DNA of 64,000 nt from Maribacter huludaoensis (GTDB lineage Bacteria; Bacteroidota; Bacteroidia; Flavobacteriales; Flavobacteriaceae): contig NZ_JARKMS010000001.1 of NCBI RefSeq assembly GCF_029350945.1, positions 126,375-190,374 on the forward strand, given 5' to 3'. This document shows, in pieces, positions 54,337-63,741 of this stretch. Numbering within the stretch: position 1 is the first letter of the stretch; each line of letters starts with the position of its first letter. A program made the translations under genes and the position numbers. The notes beneath the pieces were generated by a model. That model was not told where the DNA came from. It saw only the letters and a list, made by a program, of their open reading frames with translations, and ran no database searches.

Positions 54337-54819
54337 ATGTCCAAAGACTATTCCACAGAACGAATAAAAGTACCGAGGTTCAACGAAGCGTCCGGTTTCT
54401 ATACCACGCCACAACGCTCTAAAATAATGAGTAAAATTAAAGGCAAGAACACAAAACCGGAACTTGCTTTTAGAAAAGCCCTTTATGCCGCCGGATATAG
54501 ATATCGTATCGATTATAAAAAGTTAATAGGCAAACCTGACATAGCACTACCCAAATATAAAACGGTCATATTTATAGATGGCGAATATTGGCATGGTAAA
54601 AATTGGGAAGAACGTAAACCTAAAGTAAAAACTAACAGAGAATTTTGGATAGCCAAAATAGAACGCAATATGCAGCGAGACGCTGAAGTAAACGAAAAAC
54701 TAATCGCTATGGGTTATACCGTAATTAGATTTTGGGAAACAGATATCAAAAAAAACTTAGAACAATGTTTAGAAAAGACCTTGCGACACTTAAATAGAGT
54801 GCAAATGAGCACATACTGA
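54337..54819 (+). CDS. vsr: very short patch repair endonuclease (Vsr)
   Basis: 160 residues. The Vsr fold: TTPQRSKIMSKIKGKNTKPELAFRKALYAAGYRYRI, then GKPDIALPKYKTVIFIDGEYWHGKNW with the catalytic Asp, and GYTVIRFWETDI. Vsr nicks next to T:G mismatches arising from 5-methylcytosine deamination. No cytosine methyltransferase gene is in the window, so it is an orphan here. It starts 11 nt after the sdh terminator. Confidence 0.92.
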   Translation: MSKDYSTERIKVPRFNEASGFYTTPQRSKIMSKIKGKNTKPELAFRKALYAAGYRYRIDYKKLIGKPDIALPKYKTVIFIDGEYWHGKNWEERKPKVKTNREFWIAKIERNMQRDAEVNEKLIAMGYTVIRFWETDIKKNLEQCLEKTLRHLNRVQMSTY

Positions 54820-54950
54820 ATTTTATCAAGTTCATTTAATAAATGTTTAACCCTTGCCATCCCTTTATTAATAGACCTTTAACGGACATTGCCTTCTATG
54901 ATATGTAACTTAGTATCAAAGAAATTATTAATCGTTAAAAACTATATATT

Positions 54951-55496
54951 ATGAAGAGGATAGCAATATTAGCTACAAATGGATTTGAGGAAAGTGAATT
55001 AAAATCTCCAAAAGAAGCCATGGAAAAAGAAGGCTTTAATGTTGAAATAGTAAGTTTAGAAAATGGAGAAATAAAAGGTTGGGCAGATGGAAACTGGTCT
55101 AACAGCTACACTGTAGATAAAACCTTGAACGAAGTTAGAGCAGAGGACTACAACGCATTGGTGTTACCAGGCGGGGTAATAAACCCTGATTTACTAAGAA
55201 GGGAAGAGACGGCATTAGATTTTGTAAGAGACTTTTTTAAATTGAAAAAACCTGTAGCAGCTATTTGCCATGCACCATGGACATTGATAAGTGCAGGTGT
55301 AGTTAAAGGAAGAAAAATGACTTCATTTAATTCTATTAAGGATGATTTGATAAATGCCGGAGCTAATTGGGTAGACCAAGAGGTCGTAGTTGATGAAGGA
55401 TTTGTAACCAGTAGAAATCCTGATGACTTACCAGCTTTTAATTCTAAATTAATTGAGGAAATTAAAGAAGGAAAGCATGAAATGCAACATGCCTAA
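54951..55496 (+). CDS. DJ-1/PfpI-family protein
   Basis: 181 residues, class I glutamine amidotransferase-like fold. The nucleophile elbow AAICHAPWTL carries Cys-His, and the conserved N-terminal Glu is in GFEESELKSP. Related proteins act as proteases, glyoxalases or protein-repair deglycases; the activity here is not determined. It stands alone with a terminator 17 nt downstream. Confidence 0.9.
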   Translation: MKRIAILATNGFEESELKSPKEAMEKEGFNVEIVSLENGEIKGWADGNWSNSYTVDKTLNEVRAEDYNALVLPGGVINPDLLRREETALDFVRDFFKLKKPVAAICHAPWTLISAGVVKGRKMTSFNSIKDDLINAGANWVDQEVVVDEGFVTSRNPDDLPAFNSKLIEEIKEGKHEMQHA

Positions 55497-55512
55497 TTAA
55501 ATTGATTAAAAC

Positions 55513-55548
55513 AAAAAAAGCTCAACCAGTTGGTTGGGCTTTTTTTTA
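55513..55548 (+). terminator. intrinsic terminator after the PfpI gene
   Basis: AAAAAAAGCTCAACCA and TGGTTGGGCTTTTTTTT form a 10-bp core stem (one T-G pair) plus A/T runs. Confidence 0.85.
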
Positions 55549-55580
55549 TATCCGTAATTAAAATTATTACTTTTACTACT

Positions 55581-56739
55581 ATGGATTATGATCAGTACAA
55601 ACGGGCATCAAAACTACCAGATGTAAAAACTACCATATTTACTATAGTAGGCAACCTTGCGAGAAAGCATGCTTCACTTGATCTCTCACAAGGTTTTCCC
55701 AATTTTAAGACAGATGAGAAATTAATGTCATTGGTTAGCGATGCATTAATTAATGGTCATAACCAATATGCACCCATGCAAGGATATTTTGGCCTAAGAG
55801 AGATTATTTCAGAGAAAATCGCATCGTTACGTCAACGTACTTATTCTCCCGCTGATGAAGTAACTATAACTGTAGGAGCCACTCAAGCTATTTTTACCGC
55901 CATTACAGCCTTTATCAACAAAGGTGATGAGGTAATTATTATAAAACCAGCCTACGATTGTTATGAGCCTGCAATTACGTTAAATGGAGGAATACCTGTT
56001 TATATCCAATTAGATGCCCCAGATTATAAAATAGATTGGTCAGCCTTTGAAAATAAGATTACCGATAAAACCAAAATGGTAATTTTAAATACACCCCACA
56101 ATCCCACCGGTACCGTTCTAACCAAATCCGATATGGAAGAGTTAGAAAGGATATTAAAACCCACCAATATCATCCTTTTGAGCGACGAGGTTTATGAGCA
56201 ATATCACTTTTGATGGACAAGTTCATGAAAGTGCTTCAAAATTTCCTGATTTAGCCAGTAGAAGTTTTGTCTGTGCTTCTTTTGGAAAAACGTTTCACGT
56301 AACCGGATGGAAGATAGGCTATTGCATAGCTCCTGCTGAATTGATGGCCGAATTTAGAAAAGTACATCAATTTGCGGTTTTCTGTGTAGACCATCCGGTA
56401 CAACGTGCAATGGCTGATTATTTAAAGTACCCATCACATTATTTAGATTTGAACAATTTTTACCAAGAAAAAAGAGATTTCTTTCTAGATGGATTAAAAT
56501 CGTCCAAATTTAAGTTCAAACCTTCTCTAGGAACCTATTTTCAATTATTAGATTATACTAACATTTCCAAAGAAGAAGATGAAGTTATTGTCAGACGTTT
56601 AATTATAGAAAACGGCATAGCATCTATTCCTATCTCTTCTTTTAACGTTGATAACAGAAATGATTACATGCTACGCTTCTGTTTCGCCAAAAAGAAAGAA
56701 ACCTTAGAGCAAGCAGTAGAGATTTTATGCAAACTCTAA
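55581..56739 (+). pseudogene. methionine aminotransferase interrupted by a 1-nt frameshift
   Basis: Class I PLP aminotransferase in two frames. The first part (ATG 55581, MDYDQYKRASKLPD) runs through LDLSQGFPNF and NTPHNPTGT to DEVYEQYHF and a TGA at 56211. The second frame continues ITFDGQVHESASKFPDL and contains the PLP lysine region ASFGKTFHVTGWKIGY through to the end at 56739. Removing one A near 56200-56201 restores DEVYEHITFDG. All catalytic motifs are otherwise intact, so the lesion is very recent or a sequencing/assembly error. The ORF start at 55530 would overlap the upstream terminator. Confidence 0.85.
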
Positions 56740-56748
56740 AGGGTATTG

Positions 56749-57897
56749 TTAAAAAGCATCATTTACCTTGGTCATAAACTCGCCAACTTTACTAGGCTCT
56801 AACCAGCGTGTAACCACAACAACATCATTTTCTTTATCTACGATAATGAAATTACCCCCAAAACCGGCAGCGTAAAAAATGTTTTCAGATAGTCCTTCCC
56901 AATGTCTAGCCCCTTTCTTATTTAACCACCACATATACCCATAATTAGCATTAGGTATTGATGGTGTAGTAGCCTTTTTAATCCAGCTTTCTGAAATCAA
57001 TCTTTCATTCTTCCACTTACCATTATTTAAGAAAAGCATACCAAAACGTGCCATATCTTGTGTACTAATGAACATTCCAGCACCAGAATGACCGCCACCG
57101 GTAACAGATTTCATTTGTAGCCCGTCAATTTCTGTCCAAGCATTATCATAGCCAAACCAGCGCCATGTAGATGAAGCACCAATTTTGTCCATAATTTTTT
57201 CTTTCAGGACTAACGGTATTGGTTTGCGCCATACATGTGTTAACGAATATGCCAATACGTTTACTCGCACATCGTTATACTCCATAACTGTACCCGGTTC
57301 TTTAGGTGTAGCTAACTTCCAATCATCAATACCTCCATTACTTGGTGGTCTATCCGCCCAATCTTTACCTCCCCACAGTTCACCAGACCAAGCGGAATTT
57401 TGCTGCAACAGATGCTCCCAAGTAATCTTGGAATTATGCGTTCCGTCAAAAGTACCGTCCCAAATATACTCACCTACCAAATTTTTGGTGTTAGTAATAA
57501 TTCCTTCGTCTTCTGCAAGACCTGCCATAGTACTTAAAAAACTCTTGGTGACACTAAAAGTCATATCTACTCTTTTAGTATTTCCCCATTGTGCAACTAC
57601 ATACCCTTTTTTGAGAATCATACCTGCAGGACCACCTCTCTTTTTTGTCGGACCTAGTATTTTATGAAACGGTTCTTTTTCAAATCCTTTTACAATTGCA
57701 ATTCGTAAGTCTCTAGAACCAGAGTATTCATTTGCTTCTGCAAAATTTACTGCTTCTTTAAGATTTGCACTATTTATTTTAAAATTTTCAGGAGATTTTA
57801 CTTCCCAATCAACATTGCGTTCTGGAAAATAGTATTCTTGTGCTTGTAGGTTAAGAATGCCAAAAAGCACAAGTAAAGTAATAAGATGTAATTTCAT
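56749..57897 (-). CDS. secreted serine hydrolase, beta-lactamase class C fold
   Basis: 382 residues. Signal peptide ends at NLQAQ (residue 19). SxxK motif in TFSVTKSFL, YxN motif in MEYNDVRVN, and a C-terminal AAGFGGNFIIVDKENDVVVV region. Probably periplasmic; esterase, DD-peptidase or amidase activity all possible. Convergent with the aminotransferase; 16 nt after the GNAT gene on the same strand. Confidence 0.87.
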   Translation of the reverse strand: MKLHLITLLVLFGILNLQAQEYYFPERNVDWEVKSPENFKINSANLKEAVNFAEANEYSGSRDLRIAIVKGFEKEPFHKILGPTKKRGGPAGMILKKGYVVAQWGNTKRVDMTFSVTKSFLSTMAGLAEDEGIITNTKNLVGEYIWDGTFDGTHNSKITWEHLLQQNSAWSGELWGGKDWADRPPSNGGIDDWKLATPKEPGTVMEYNDVRVNVLAYSLTHVWRKPIPLVLKEKIMDKIGASSTWRWFGYDNAWTEIDGLQMKSVTGGGHSGAGMFISTQDMARFGMLFLNNGKWKNERLISESWIKKATTPSIPNANYGYMWWLNKKGARHWEGLSENIFYAAGFGGNFIIVDKENDVVVVTRWLEPSKVGEFMTKVNDAF

Positions 57898-57913
57898 GAG
57901 ATTTAGTTTGTTG

Positions 57914-58438
57914 TTACAAGGTACTTAAATTGAAACGCATTAACCAATCTGTTTGCTTATCTGAGCCTATGAAATAAGGGTGAGTATCAAACTTATAAAA
58001 ACCGTGACGTTCATAAAACCGTATAGCTCGTTTGTTCTTTTGCCACACACCTAACCATAAAATATCTTTACTACTGTTCTTAGCTATATACTTTATGTGC
58101 TGAAGAAACTGTTCTCCATAACCCATACCTTGAAACCTTTCTAACACATAAATACGCTCTAATTCAATGCTGTATTCATGTTTTAGTTCTGATTGTGCTT
58201 CACCTACATTTAATTTGAAATAACCGACTACCTCATCATTTTTATATGCAAAGTAAAATTCACTTTCAGGATTTAAAAGTTCATTCTTGATTTTTACGGA
58301 TGCAAAAGCTTGTTCAATATATTTTTTGAAATCTATAGGATCATTATCTTTCTCAAAAGCCGTTACAAAGGTTTGTTCAGAAATAAGTCTTAATTGATGA
58401 AGATTACTAAGTGTACACAATTTAAATTTTAGTTCCAT
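57914..58438 (-). CDS. GNAT-family N-acetyltransferase
   Basis: 174 residues. Acetyl-CoA-binding motif A is ERIYVLERFQGMGYGEQFL (QGMGYG pyrophosphate loop), followed by WLGVWQKNKRAIRFYERHGFYK, the motif B typical of GNATs. Substrate unknown. Probably co-transcribed with the downstream serine hydrolase. Confidence 0.9.
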   Translation of the reverse strand: MELKFKLCTLSNLHQLRLISEQTFVTAFEKDNDPIDFKKYIEQAFASVKIKNELLNPESEFYFAYKNDEVVGYFKLNVGEAQSELKHEYSIELERIYVLERFQGMGYGEQFLQHIKYIAKNSSKDILWLGVWQKNKRAIRFYERHGFYKFDTHPYFIGSDKQTDWLMRFNLSTL

Positions 58439-58449
58439 AGTCCTAAAAT

Positions 58450-58476
58450 AAAAAAAGGAGCAAATTACTTTGCTCC
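58450..58476 (-). terminator. intrinsic terminator upstream of the GNAT gene
   Basis: On the minus strand GGAGCAAA and TTTGCTCC pair around a 4-nt loop and are followed by TTTTTTT. It ends transcripts of the small lipoprotein gene at 58583-58951. Confidence 0.8.
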
Positions 58477-58582
58477 TAATCGGGGGAAATATTATAAAAA
58501 GGTTGATTTGATAACTTATCTGTTCTTCATACTATCATCTATTACAAATAGTAATACTCATGGGCATTTTTCATTTACGCGT

Positions 58583-58951
58583 TTATTTTTGTTTTTCCGC
58601 AAAGACTTCACCTTCTGTTCTTAATAGAATAGTGCCTTTTTCAGTTTCTTGCATTTTCACTAAATCATCGGGGAAATCTGTTCCTGGGTAGCTAACTATA
58701 TAAACATCACCGTTAACGGTCCAGTTAAAATCTGTTAAGTAAACAACCTGCCCATCTTTATAGCCATGGAATCTACCTAAGTATACATCATTAAAAATCC
58801 ACTCTTCATTATCAACAACCATCTTATTTGTATTGGTAGCCGTTTTAACCGTATGGTTCCAAATACCGATTATAGGATCATTATTCTCTTCAATTTTTGA
58901 ACATGAGGTAATAAATACCATCAAGATTAGGCAACTAAATACGTACTTCAT
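58583..58951 (-). CDS. small lipoprotein, lipocalin-like
   Basis: 122 residues. Lipobox TSC (Cys17). IIGIWNHTVKTATN at the start of the mature part and the repeated Trp/Tyr-rich strands resemble small lipocalin-like lipoproteins of Bacteroidota; the assignment is by pattern. A TATATTTG -7 element lies about 50 nt upstream (59001-59008), with a TTG 16 nt further. Function unknown. Confidence 0.65.
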   Translation of the reverse strand: MKYVFSCLILMVFITSCSKIEENNDPIIGIWNHTVKTATNTNKMVVDNEEWIFNDVYLGRFHGYKDGQVVYLTDFNWTVNGDVYIVSYPGTDFPDDLVKMQETEKGTILLRTEGEVFAEKQK

Positions 58952-59133
58952 TTTAGGCTAAGTTTTAAAAGCGATTTGGGATTCACTTTTTATTACAATA
59001 CAAATATATGTAGTCTTTTTCTTACAATAAATTATTTGTGGTAAAACTTATTAAAAATGTGGTGAACTTAGGGAAGTTAGTTTATTAAAGTAATGCATTA
59101 TATGAATGGAAAGTTGCATTAAAAACAACATGC

Positions 59134-59167
59134 AAAAAAAAAGAGCGACTTTTTAAGTCGCTCTTTT
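59134..59167 (-). terminator. intrinsic terminator after the 35-residue ORF
   Basis: AAAAAAAAGAGCGACTT and AAGTCGCTCTTTTTT pair across a short T loop, with A- and T-runs on both sides. It lies 20 nt past the stop of the small minus-strand ORF. The only other gene it could serve is that ORF. Confidence 0.8.
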
Positions 59168-59186
59168 TTAATTTTTTTAAAATAAT

Positions 59187-59294
59187 CTAAAACATAAATA
59201 ACTTTTTGGTAAGTCTTAGAAATCCACTAAAGAAATCATTTCTATACACTTGTACCTTATGTTCGTTTGCAGCGTGGTTTATTTGAGAATTCAT
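59187..59294 (-). CDS. small protein, 35 aa
   Basis: ATG 59294 to TAG 59187, in a gap otherwise without genes. The peptide starts MNSQINHAANEHKVQVYRND and its second half (FFSGFLRLTKKLFMF) is an amphipathic, aromatic and basic helix. A TATTTTTG -7 element lies about 40-50 nt upstream on the minus strand and a strong terminator follows 20 nt downstream, so this is a compact transcription unit. I do not recognise the family; the helix suggests membrane association. Confidence 0.5.
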   Translation of the reverse strand: MNSQINHAANEHKVQVYRNDFFSGFLRLTKKLFMF

Positions 59295-59444
59295 GACGGT
59301 TAAGTAATTAATATGTTATGGGTTTGTTTGAGTGACAAAAATACATTTGTTCTTTAGAATTTATATCATAATTGTTGTGTACCGAACCCAAGCTGTTGTG
59401 AAAAAAAAAAAATCCCAATTTTACCGATGAATTACCTATAGTTA

Positions 59445-60098
59445 TTACACCTTCATTTCCATAACTTCTCCTTTTACAATTAACTTCCCTTCCGTAGCTG
59501 CTTTTATTTCTTCTACTGATACACCAGGCGCGCGCTCCAATAACAAGAAGCCGTCTTCTGTGACTTCAAGTACCGCCAAATTGGTTACAATCTTCTTAAC
59601 ACAGCCTACCCCTGTCAATGGCAAACTACAGCGTTTCAACAATTTGGATTCCCCCGCTCTATTCGTATGCATCATGGCCACGATAATATTTTCTGCAGAT
59701 GCCACAAGATCCATTGCACCACCCATCCCTTTAACCATTTTACCAGGGATCTTCCAGTTGGCAATATCGCCGTTCTCAGCGACTTCCATTGCCCCTAATA
59801 TGGTAAGTTCTACATGTTTGCCTCTAATCATGGCAAAGCTAGTAGCAGAATCAAAATAGGATGCCCCGGGCAATGCAGTAATGGTTTGCTTACCGGCATT
59901 GATCAAATCTGCATCTTCTTCCCCATCAACAGGAAAAGGTCCCATACCTAAAATACCGTTTTCACTTTGAAATTCAACACTAATATCATTACGCACATAA
60001 TTTGCGACCAAGGTAGGGATACCAATACCTAGATTAACATAATAACCGTTTTCTACTTCTTGTGCAATTCTTTTTGCAATTCCGTTTTTATCTAACAT
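59445..60098 (-). CDS. scoB: 3-oxoacid CoA-transferase, subunit B
   Basis: 217 residues. The catalytic Glu lies in the SENGILGMGP motif (about residue 51). NLGIGIPTLVANY and GAMDLVASA are typical of beta subunits. With subunit A it moves CoA between succinyl-CoA and 3-oxoacids (SCOT type) or related acids. It follows scoA by 4 nt. Confidence 0.93.
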   Translation of the reverse strand: MLDKNGIAKRIAQEVENGYYVNLGIGIPTLVANYVRNDISVEFQSENGILGMGPFPVDGEEDADLINAGKQTITALPGASYFDSATSFAMIRGKHVELTILGAMEVAENGDIANWKIPGKMVKGMGGAMDLVASAENIIVAMMHTNRAGESKLLKRCSLPLTGVGCVKKIVTNLAVLEVTEDGFLLLERAPGVSVEEIKAATEGKLIVKGEVMEMKV

Positions 60099-60102
60099 GA
60101 GC

Positions 60103-60801
60103 TTATTTTTGACGTACAGTTCTTTGTTCTATTCTCTTCTCATAATCCTTTCCTTGAAATATGCGTTGCACAAATATTCCTGGAATGTGTATTTGGTTAG
60201 GATCCAGTTCACCTTCTGGCACCAATTCCTCAACCTCAGCAACGGTAATAGTAGCCGCACCACACATACAAGGGTTAAAATTGCGCGCCGTCCCCTTAAA
60301 AATCAGATTACCGGCAGCATCGCCTTTCCAAGCTTTAACAAAAGAAAAATCTGCCCTAAATGCTTCTTCTAGAATATACATTTTACCATTAAATTCTCTT
60401 ACTTCCTTTCCTTCTGCCACTTCCGTACCATAACCTGCTGGAGTATAAAAAGCAGGGAAACCTGCTTGTGCGGCCCTGCACTTTTCCGCTAGCGTACCCT
60501 GGGGAGTAAGTTCTACTTCTAGTTCTCCGCTTAGCATTTGTCTTTCAAATTCATCATTCTCCCCAACGTAGGAAGACACCATTTTTTTAATTTGATGTTG
60601 ATGCAACAATAACCCCAAGCCAAAATCGTCTACTCCCGCGTTATTAGAAATGCAGGTAATATCCTTTACTCCTAATCTTACTAATTCGCTAATGGCATTT
60701 TCAGGAATACCACAAAGTCCAAATCCACCCAACATAAAGGTCATTCCGTTTTGTACACCCGCTAAAGCTTCAGTTACATTTGCTACTGTTTTACGTATCA
60801 T
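60103..60801 (-). CDS. scoA: 3-oxoacid CoA-transferase, subunit A
   Basis: 232 residues from ATG 60801 ([15 protein letters not shown]). The CoA-transferase family I signature [15 protein letters not shown] is near the N-terminus, then [16 protein letters not shown] and [11 protein letters not shown]. An upstream in-frame start would add 23 residues unlike the family. Co-transcribed with scoB; the PBP1A terminator lies about 50 nt upstream. Confidence 0.93.
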   Translation of the reverse strand: MIRKTVANVTEALAGVQNGMTFMLGGFGLCGIPENAISELVRLGVKDITCISNNAGVDDFGLGLLLHQHQIKKMVSSYVGENDEFERQMLSGELEVELTPQGTLAEKCRAAQAGFPAFYTPAGYGTEVAEGKEVREFNGKMYILEEAFRADFSFVKAWKGDAAGNLIFKGTARNFNPCMCGAATITVAEVEELVPEGELDPNQIHIPGIFVQRIFQGKDYEKRIEQRTVRQK

Positions 60802-60850
60802 TTTGTCATTAATTATCTTGTTACTAAAATACCGAATATAAACGGTATAA

Positions 60851-60883
60851 AATAAAAAAGGTCTCAGCATTCGCCAAGACCTT
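60851..60883 (-). terminator. intrinsic terminator after the PBP1A gene
   Basis: On the minus strand AAGGTCT and AGACCTT pair around a 12-nt loop and are followed by TTTTATTTTAT. It lies 24 nt past the stop of the PBP gene. Confidence 0.65.
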
Positions 60884-60906
60884 CTTTATATAATTCTATA
60901 AAACCT

Positions 60907-63252
60907 TTAGAAATCTAAATCTTCTAGATCATCTTCAATATCATTGTTTTCTTCAACACCTTCGGTAAAATTATCGCAATCTATTTCTATTGACATATTA
61001 CTAGGTCTTTCAAAATCCTCTTTTGAAATACCCAACTCTTCGTCTGCATAATTCTTGGTCATATACAAGCCCCAAATTGGTAGTGCCATAGATGCTCCTT
61101 GACCGTATGTAATACTTTTAAAGTGTACGGCTCTTTCTTCACCTCCTACCCAAACACCGGTAACTAGATTAGGAACCATACCCATAAACCACCCATCACT
61201 ATTATTTTGCGTAGTACCCGTCTTACCTGCAATAGGATTCGTTAGCTTATAAGGATACCCTGTAATAATTTCATCATATTCCGGTCTCCACTTATTAAAG
61301 CCCGTGGTACGTAACCGCGTACCGGAACCACCTTGGGTAACCCCTTTCATTAAATCTAGTATGGCATAAGAAACATCTTTACTCAACACATCTTTAGTTT
61401 CAGGAACATATTCATATAAAACGGTACCATCTTTATTTTCTATACGGGTTACCATTACCGGTTTCACATACACCCCTTGGTTGGCAAATGCACCATAGGC
61501 ACCTACCATTTCATAGACGTTAACATCTACAGTACCCAACGCAATTGAAGGTACTTCCAAGATATCTCCGCTTAGTCCTAAATTACGTACCATACTGACC
61601 ACTGATTTTGGCCCAACCTCATCAATTAATTGGGCAGTAACCGTATTTACAGAGTTTGCTAATGCCTTTTTTAAGGTATAGCTTTTACCAGAATATTTAA
61701 GGTTGGAGTTTCTTGGGCACCATGGTTCAACATTACCGTGTTTACCAGCCTCGATACAGTATTGCGTATCTGGGCGAGTTTCGCAAGGTGATAGTCGTAA
61801 TTGATCTATTGCCGCAGCATAGACAAAAGGTTTAAACGTAGAACCTGCCTGTCTTGCGCCTTGTATAACATTGTCATATTGAAAATGTTTGTAATTGATA
61901 CCACCTACCCATGCCTTTACATGACCCGTTTGTGGTTCCATGGACATCATCGCCGTTCTTAAAAAAGCTTTGTAATAACGAATGGAATCTCTTGGAGTAA
62001 GAACAGTATCTTTTTCTTTAGTAGGGCTCTTCCAATCAAAAACGGTCATTTCGGTCTTTTTATCAAACGATTCACGAATCTCTTTTTCAGATTTTCCTGC
62101 GGCTTTCATAATTTTCCAACGCTCAGAATTCTTCATGGCACGTTCCATTATACTCTTGGTTTCCTCTGGGGTAATATCTAAGAAAGGTGCTGTTTTATTC
62201 CTGTCTGGTGTATTTTGATGAAAAAACTCGGCTTGCAGTTTTGTCATATGCTCATTGACCGCCTCTTCTGCATTAGCTTGCATTTTAGAGTCAATAGTCG
62301 TGTAGATTTTTAGTCCGTCTAAATACAGATTATACTTATCTGGTTCATCACCTATTGCTGGTTTTGGATTTTTATCTATCCAATCTTTCATAAAGCGCTG
62401 TAGATACATTCTAAAATAAGTAGCCAAACCTACACTGTGTGTTTCTGGATTATAGTTAATATCCATCTTCAATGCCTGTAGCGAATCTTTCTCTGTTTCG
62501 GTGATGTACTCATATTTTGCCATTTGGGCGAGTACTACATCTCTACGGTCCTTAACCATTTCTTCCCTACGCATAGGGTTGAATAGGGATGAATTTTTGA
62601 ACATACCAACTAGCATGGCAGATTCTTCAATTTTAAGGTCTTTAGGTTCTTTACCAAAATAAATACGGGCAGCAGAACGAATACCATCGGCATTATTACC
62701 AAAATCATAAATATTAAAATACATACTAATGATTTCTTCTTTGGTATAACTACGCTCAAGTCTAATGGCTAACACCCACTCTTTTATCTTTTGTTTTACA
62801 GCATCGAATTTACTTCTTGAGCGTACACCCACAAAAAGTTGACGTGCCAATTGCTGAGAAATGGTACTTGCTCCACCTTTACTACCTAAGTAAGCAAATG
62901 CCCTTAAAGTACCTCTAGCATCAATACCGGAGTGATCTTGAAAACGTGCATCTTCAGTCGCAATCAAGGCATTTACCAAGTTATCTGGCAACTCATCAAA
63001 CTTTACATCTGTACGGTTATCGTCTAAATAGAACTTACCCAACAAATTACCATCAGAAGAGATGATTTGTGAAGCCAAGTTTGTCTGCGGATTTTCTAAA
63101 TATTCATAAGGCGGTAATTCACCGAACAATCCCCATGAGGCCGATAAAAATATCAAAGCCACAATAGCAATACCCGATGCAAACAAAATCCAAAACCATA
63201 ATATAAATTTCGAAAAATTATTCGTTGTTTTTTTCTTTACCTGCTTTGCCAT
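60907..63252 (-). CDS. bifunctional penicillin-binding protein 1A
   Basis: 781 residues. A cytoplasmic basic N-terminus and one membrane helix (about 15-40) come first. The glycosyltransferase 51 domain has ATEDARFQDHSGID and GGASTISQQLARQLF. The transpeptidase domain has GSTFKPF (SxxK), SVNT and KTGTTQ. The acidic C-terminal tail (EENNDIEDDLEDLDF) is common in flavobacterial homologues. It polymerises and cross-links peptidoglycan. It starts 3 nt after the gldH stop. Confidence 0.95.
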   Translation of the reverse strand: MAKQVKKKTTNNFSKFILWFWILFASGIAIVALIFLSASWGLFGELPPYEYLENPQTNLASQIISSDGNLLGKFYLDDNRTDVKFDELPDNLVNALIATEDARFQDHSGIDARGTLRAFAYLGSKGGASTISQQLARQLFVGVRSRSKFDAVKQKIKEWVLAIRLERSYTKEEIISMYFNIYDFGNNADGIRSAARIYFGKEPKDLKIEESAMLVGMFKNSSLFNPMRREEMVKDRRDVVLAQMAKYEYITETEKDSLQALKMDINYNPETHSVGLATYFRMYLQRFMKDWIDKNPKPAIGDEPDKYNLYLDGLKIYTTIDSKMQANAEEAVNEHMTKLQAEFFHQNTPDRNKTAPFLDITPEETKSIMERAMKNSERWKIMKAAGKSEKEIRESFDKKTEMTVFDWKSPTKEKDTVLTPRDSIRYYKAFLRTAMMSMEPQTGHVKAWVGGINYKHFQYDNVIQGARQAGSTFKPFVYAAAIDQLRLSPCETRPDTQYCIEAGKHGNVEPWCPRNSNLKYSGKSYTLKKALANSVNTVTAQLIDEVGPKSVVSMVRNLGLSGDILEVPSIALGTVDVNVYEMVGAYGAFANQGVYVKPVMVTRIENKDGTVLYEYVPETKDVLSKDVSYAILDLMKGVTQGGSGTRLRTTGFNKWRPEYDEIITGYPYKLTNPIAGKTGTTQNNSDGWFMGMVPNLVTGVWVGGEERAVHFKSITYGQGASMALPIWGLYMTKNYADEELGISKEDFERPSNMSIEIDCDNFTEGVEENNDIEDDLEDLDF

Positions 63253-63255
63253 TGT

Positions 63256-63741
63256 TTACGGGGTGCTTTTTGTTACTTCTATACCTACATCTGTAATGCC
63301 CTCTAGACCAATAATTCCAGAAACATTACCATTTTTACGCATCGCCTGGGATACCTCAATAGTATATACGCCAGAAGATGAAAAAACGATGTTTTCTTTA
63401 TACCATAATTTATTTTCCTTGATACTGCCACTGCCCTTACCAAGCCAAGTACCATCTGGCAAAGACATTGCATATTCTAAAGTGTCCGTAGTTACTTCAC
63501 CTTCAGGAGTGGTCAAAGCTGCAATAATGAATAAATTGCTATACGGAAAAGAATTATCGTTACGTACATTGATAAAGATATCATGAGGTGCAACGGTATC
63601 CATTTTAGACAATGAGAATTCAAGAACATTGTCTTTGTTCCAAACCCCATCTTCTAAGGTTTGGTATTCTGTTTTAATAATATTGCTGTCACAAGAAGCA
63701 AAGAGCACAAGTGCTAAAAAACAACAAAATATACTACGCAT
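63256..63741 (-). CDS. gldH: gliding motility lipoprotein GldH
   Basis: 161 residues from ATG 63741 (MRSIFCCFLALVLFASC, lipobox Cys17). The mature part contains YQTLEDGVWNKDNVLEFSL and the C-terminal KNGNVSGIIGLEGITDVGIEV typical of GldH, needed for gliding and T9SS-dependent motility in Flavobacterium. A longer open frame upstream is merely the antisense-like reading of the ricT repeat tail and was rejected. It overlaps the ricT end by 8 nt and is followed by PBP1A after 3 nt. Confidence 0.92.
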   Translation of the reverse strand: MRSIFCCFLALVLFASCDSNIIKTEYQTLEDGVWNKDNVLEFSLSKMDTVAPHDIFINVRNDNSFPYSNLFIIAALTTPEGEVTTDTLEYAMSLPDGTWLGKGSGSIKENKLWYKENIVFSSSGVYTIEVSQAMRKNGNVSGIIGLEGITDVGIEVTKSTP

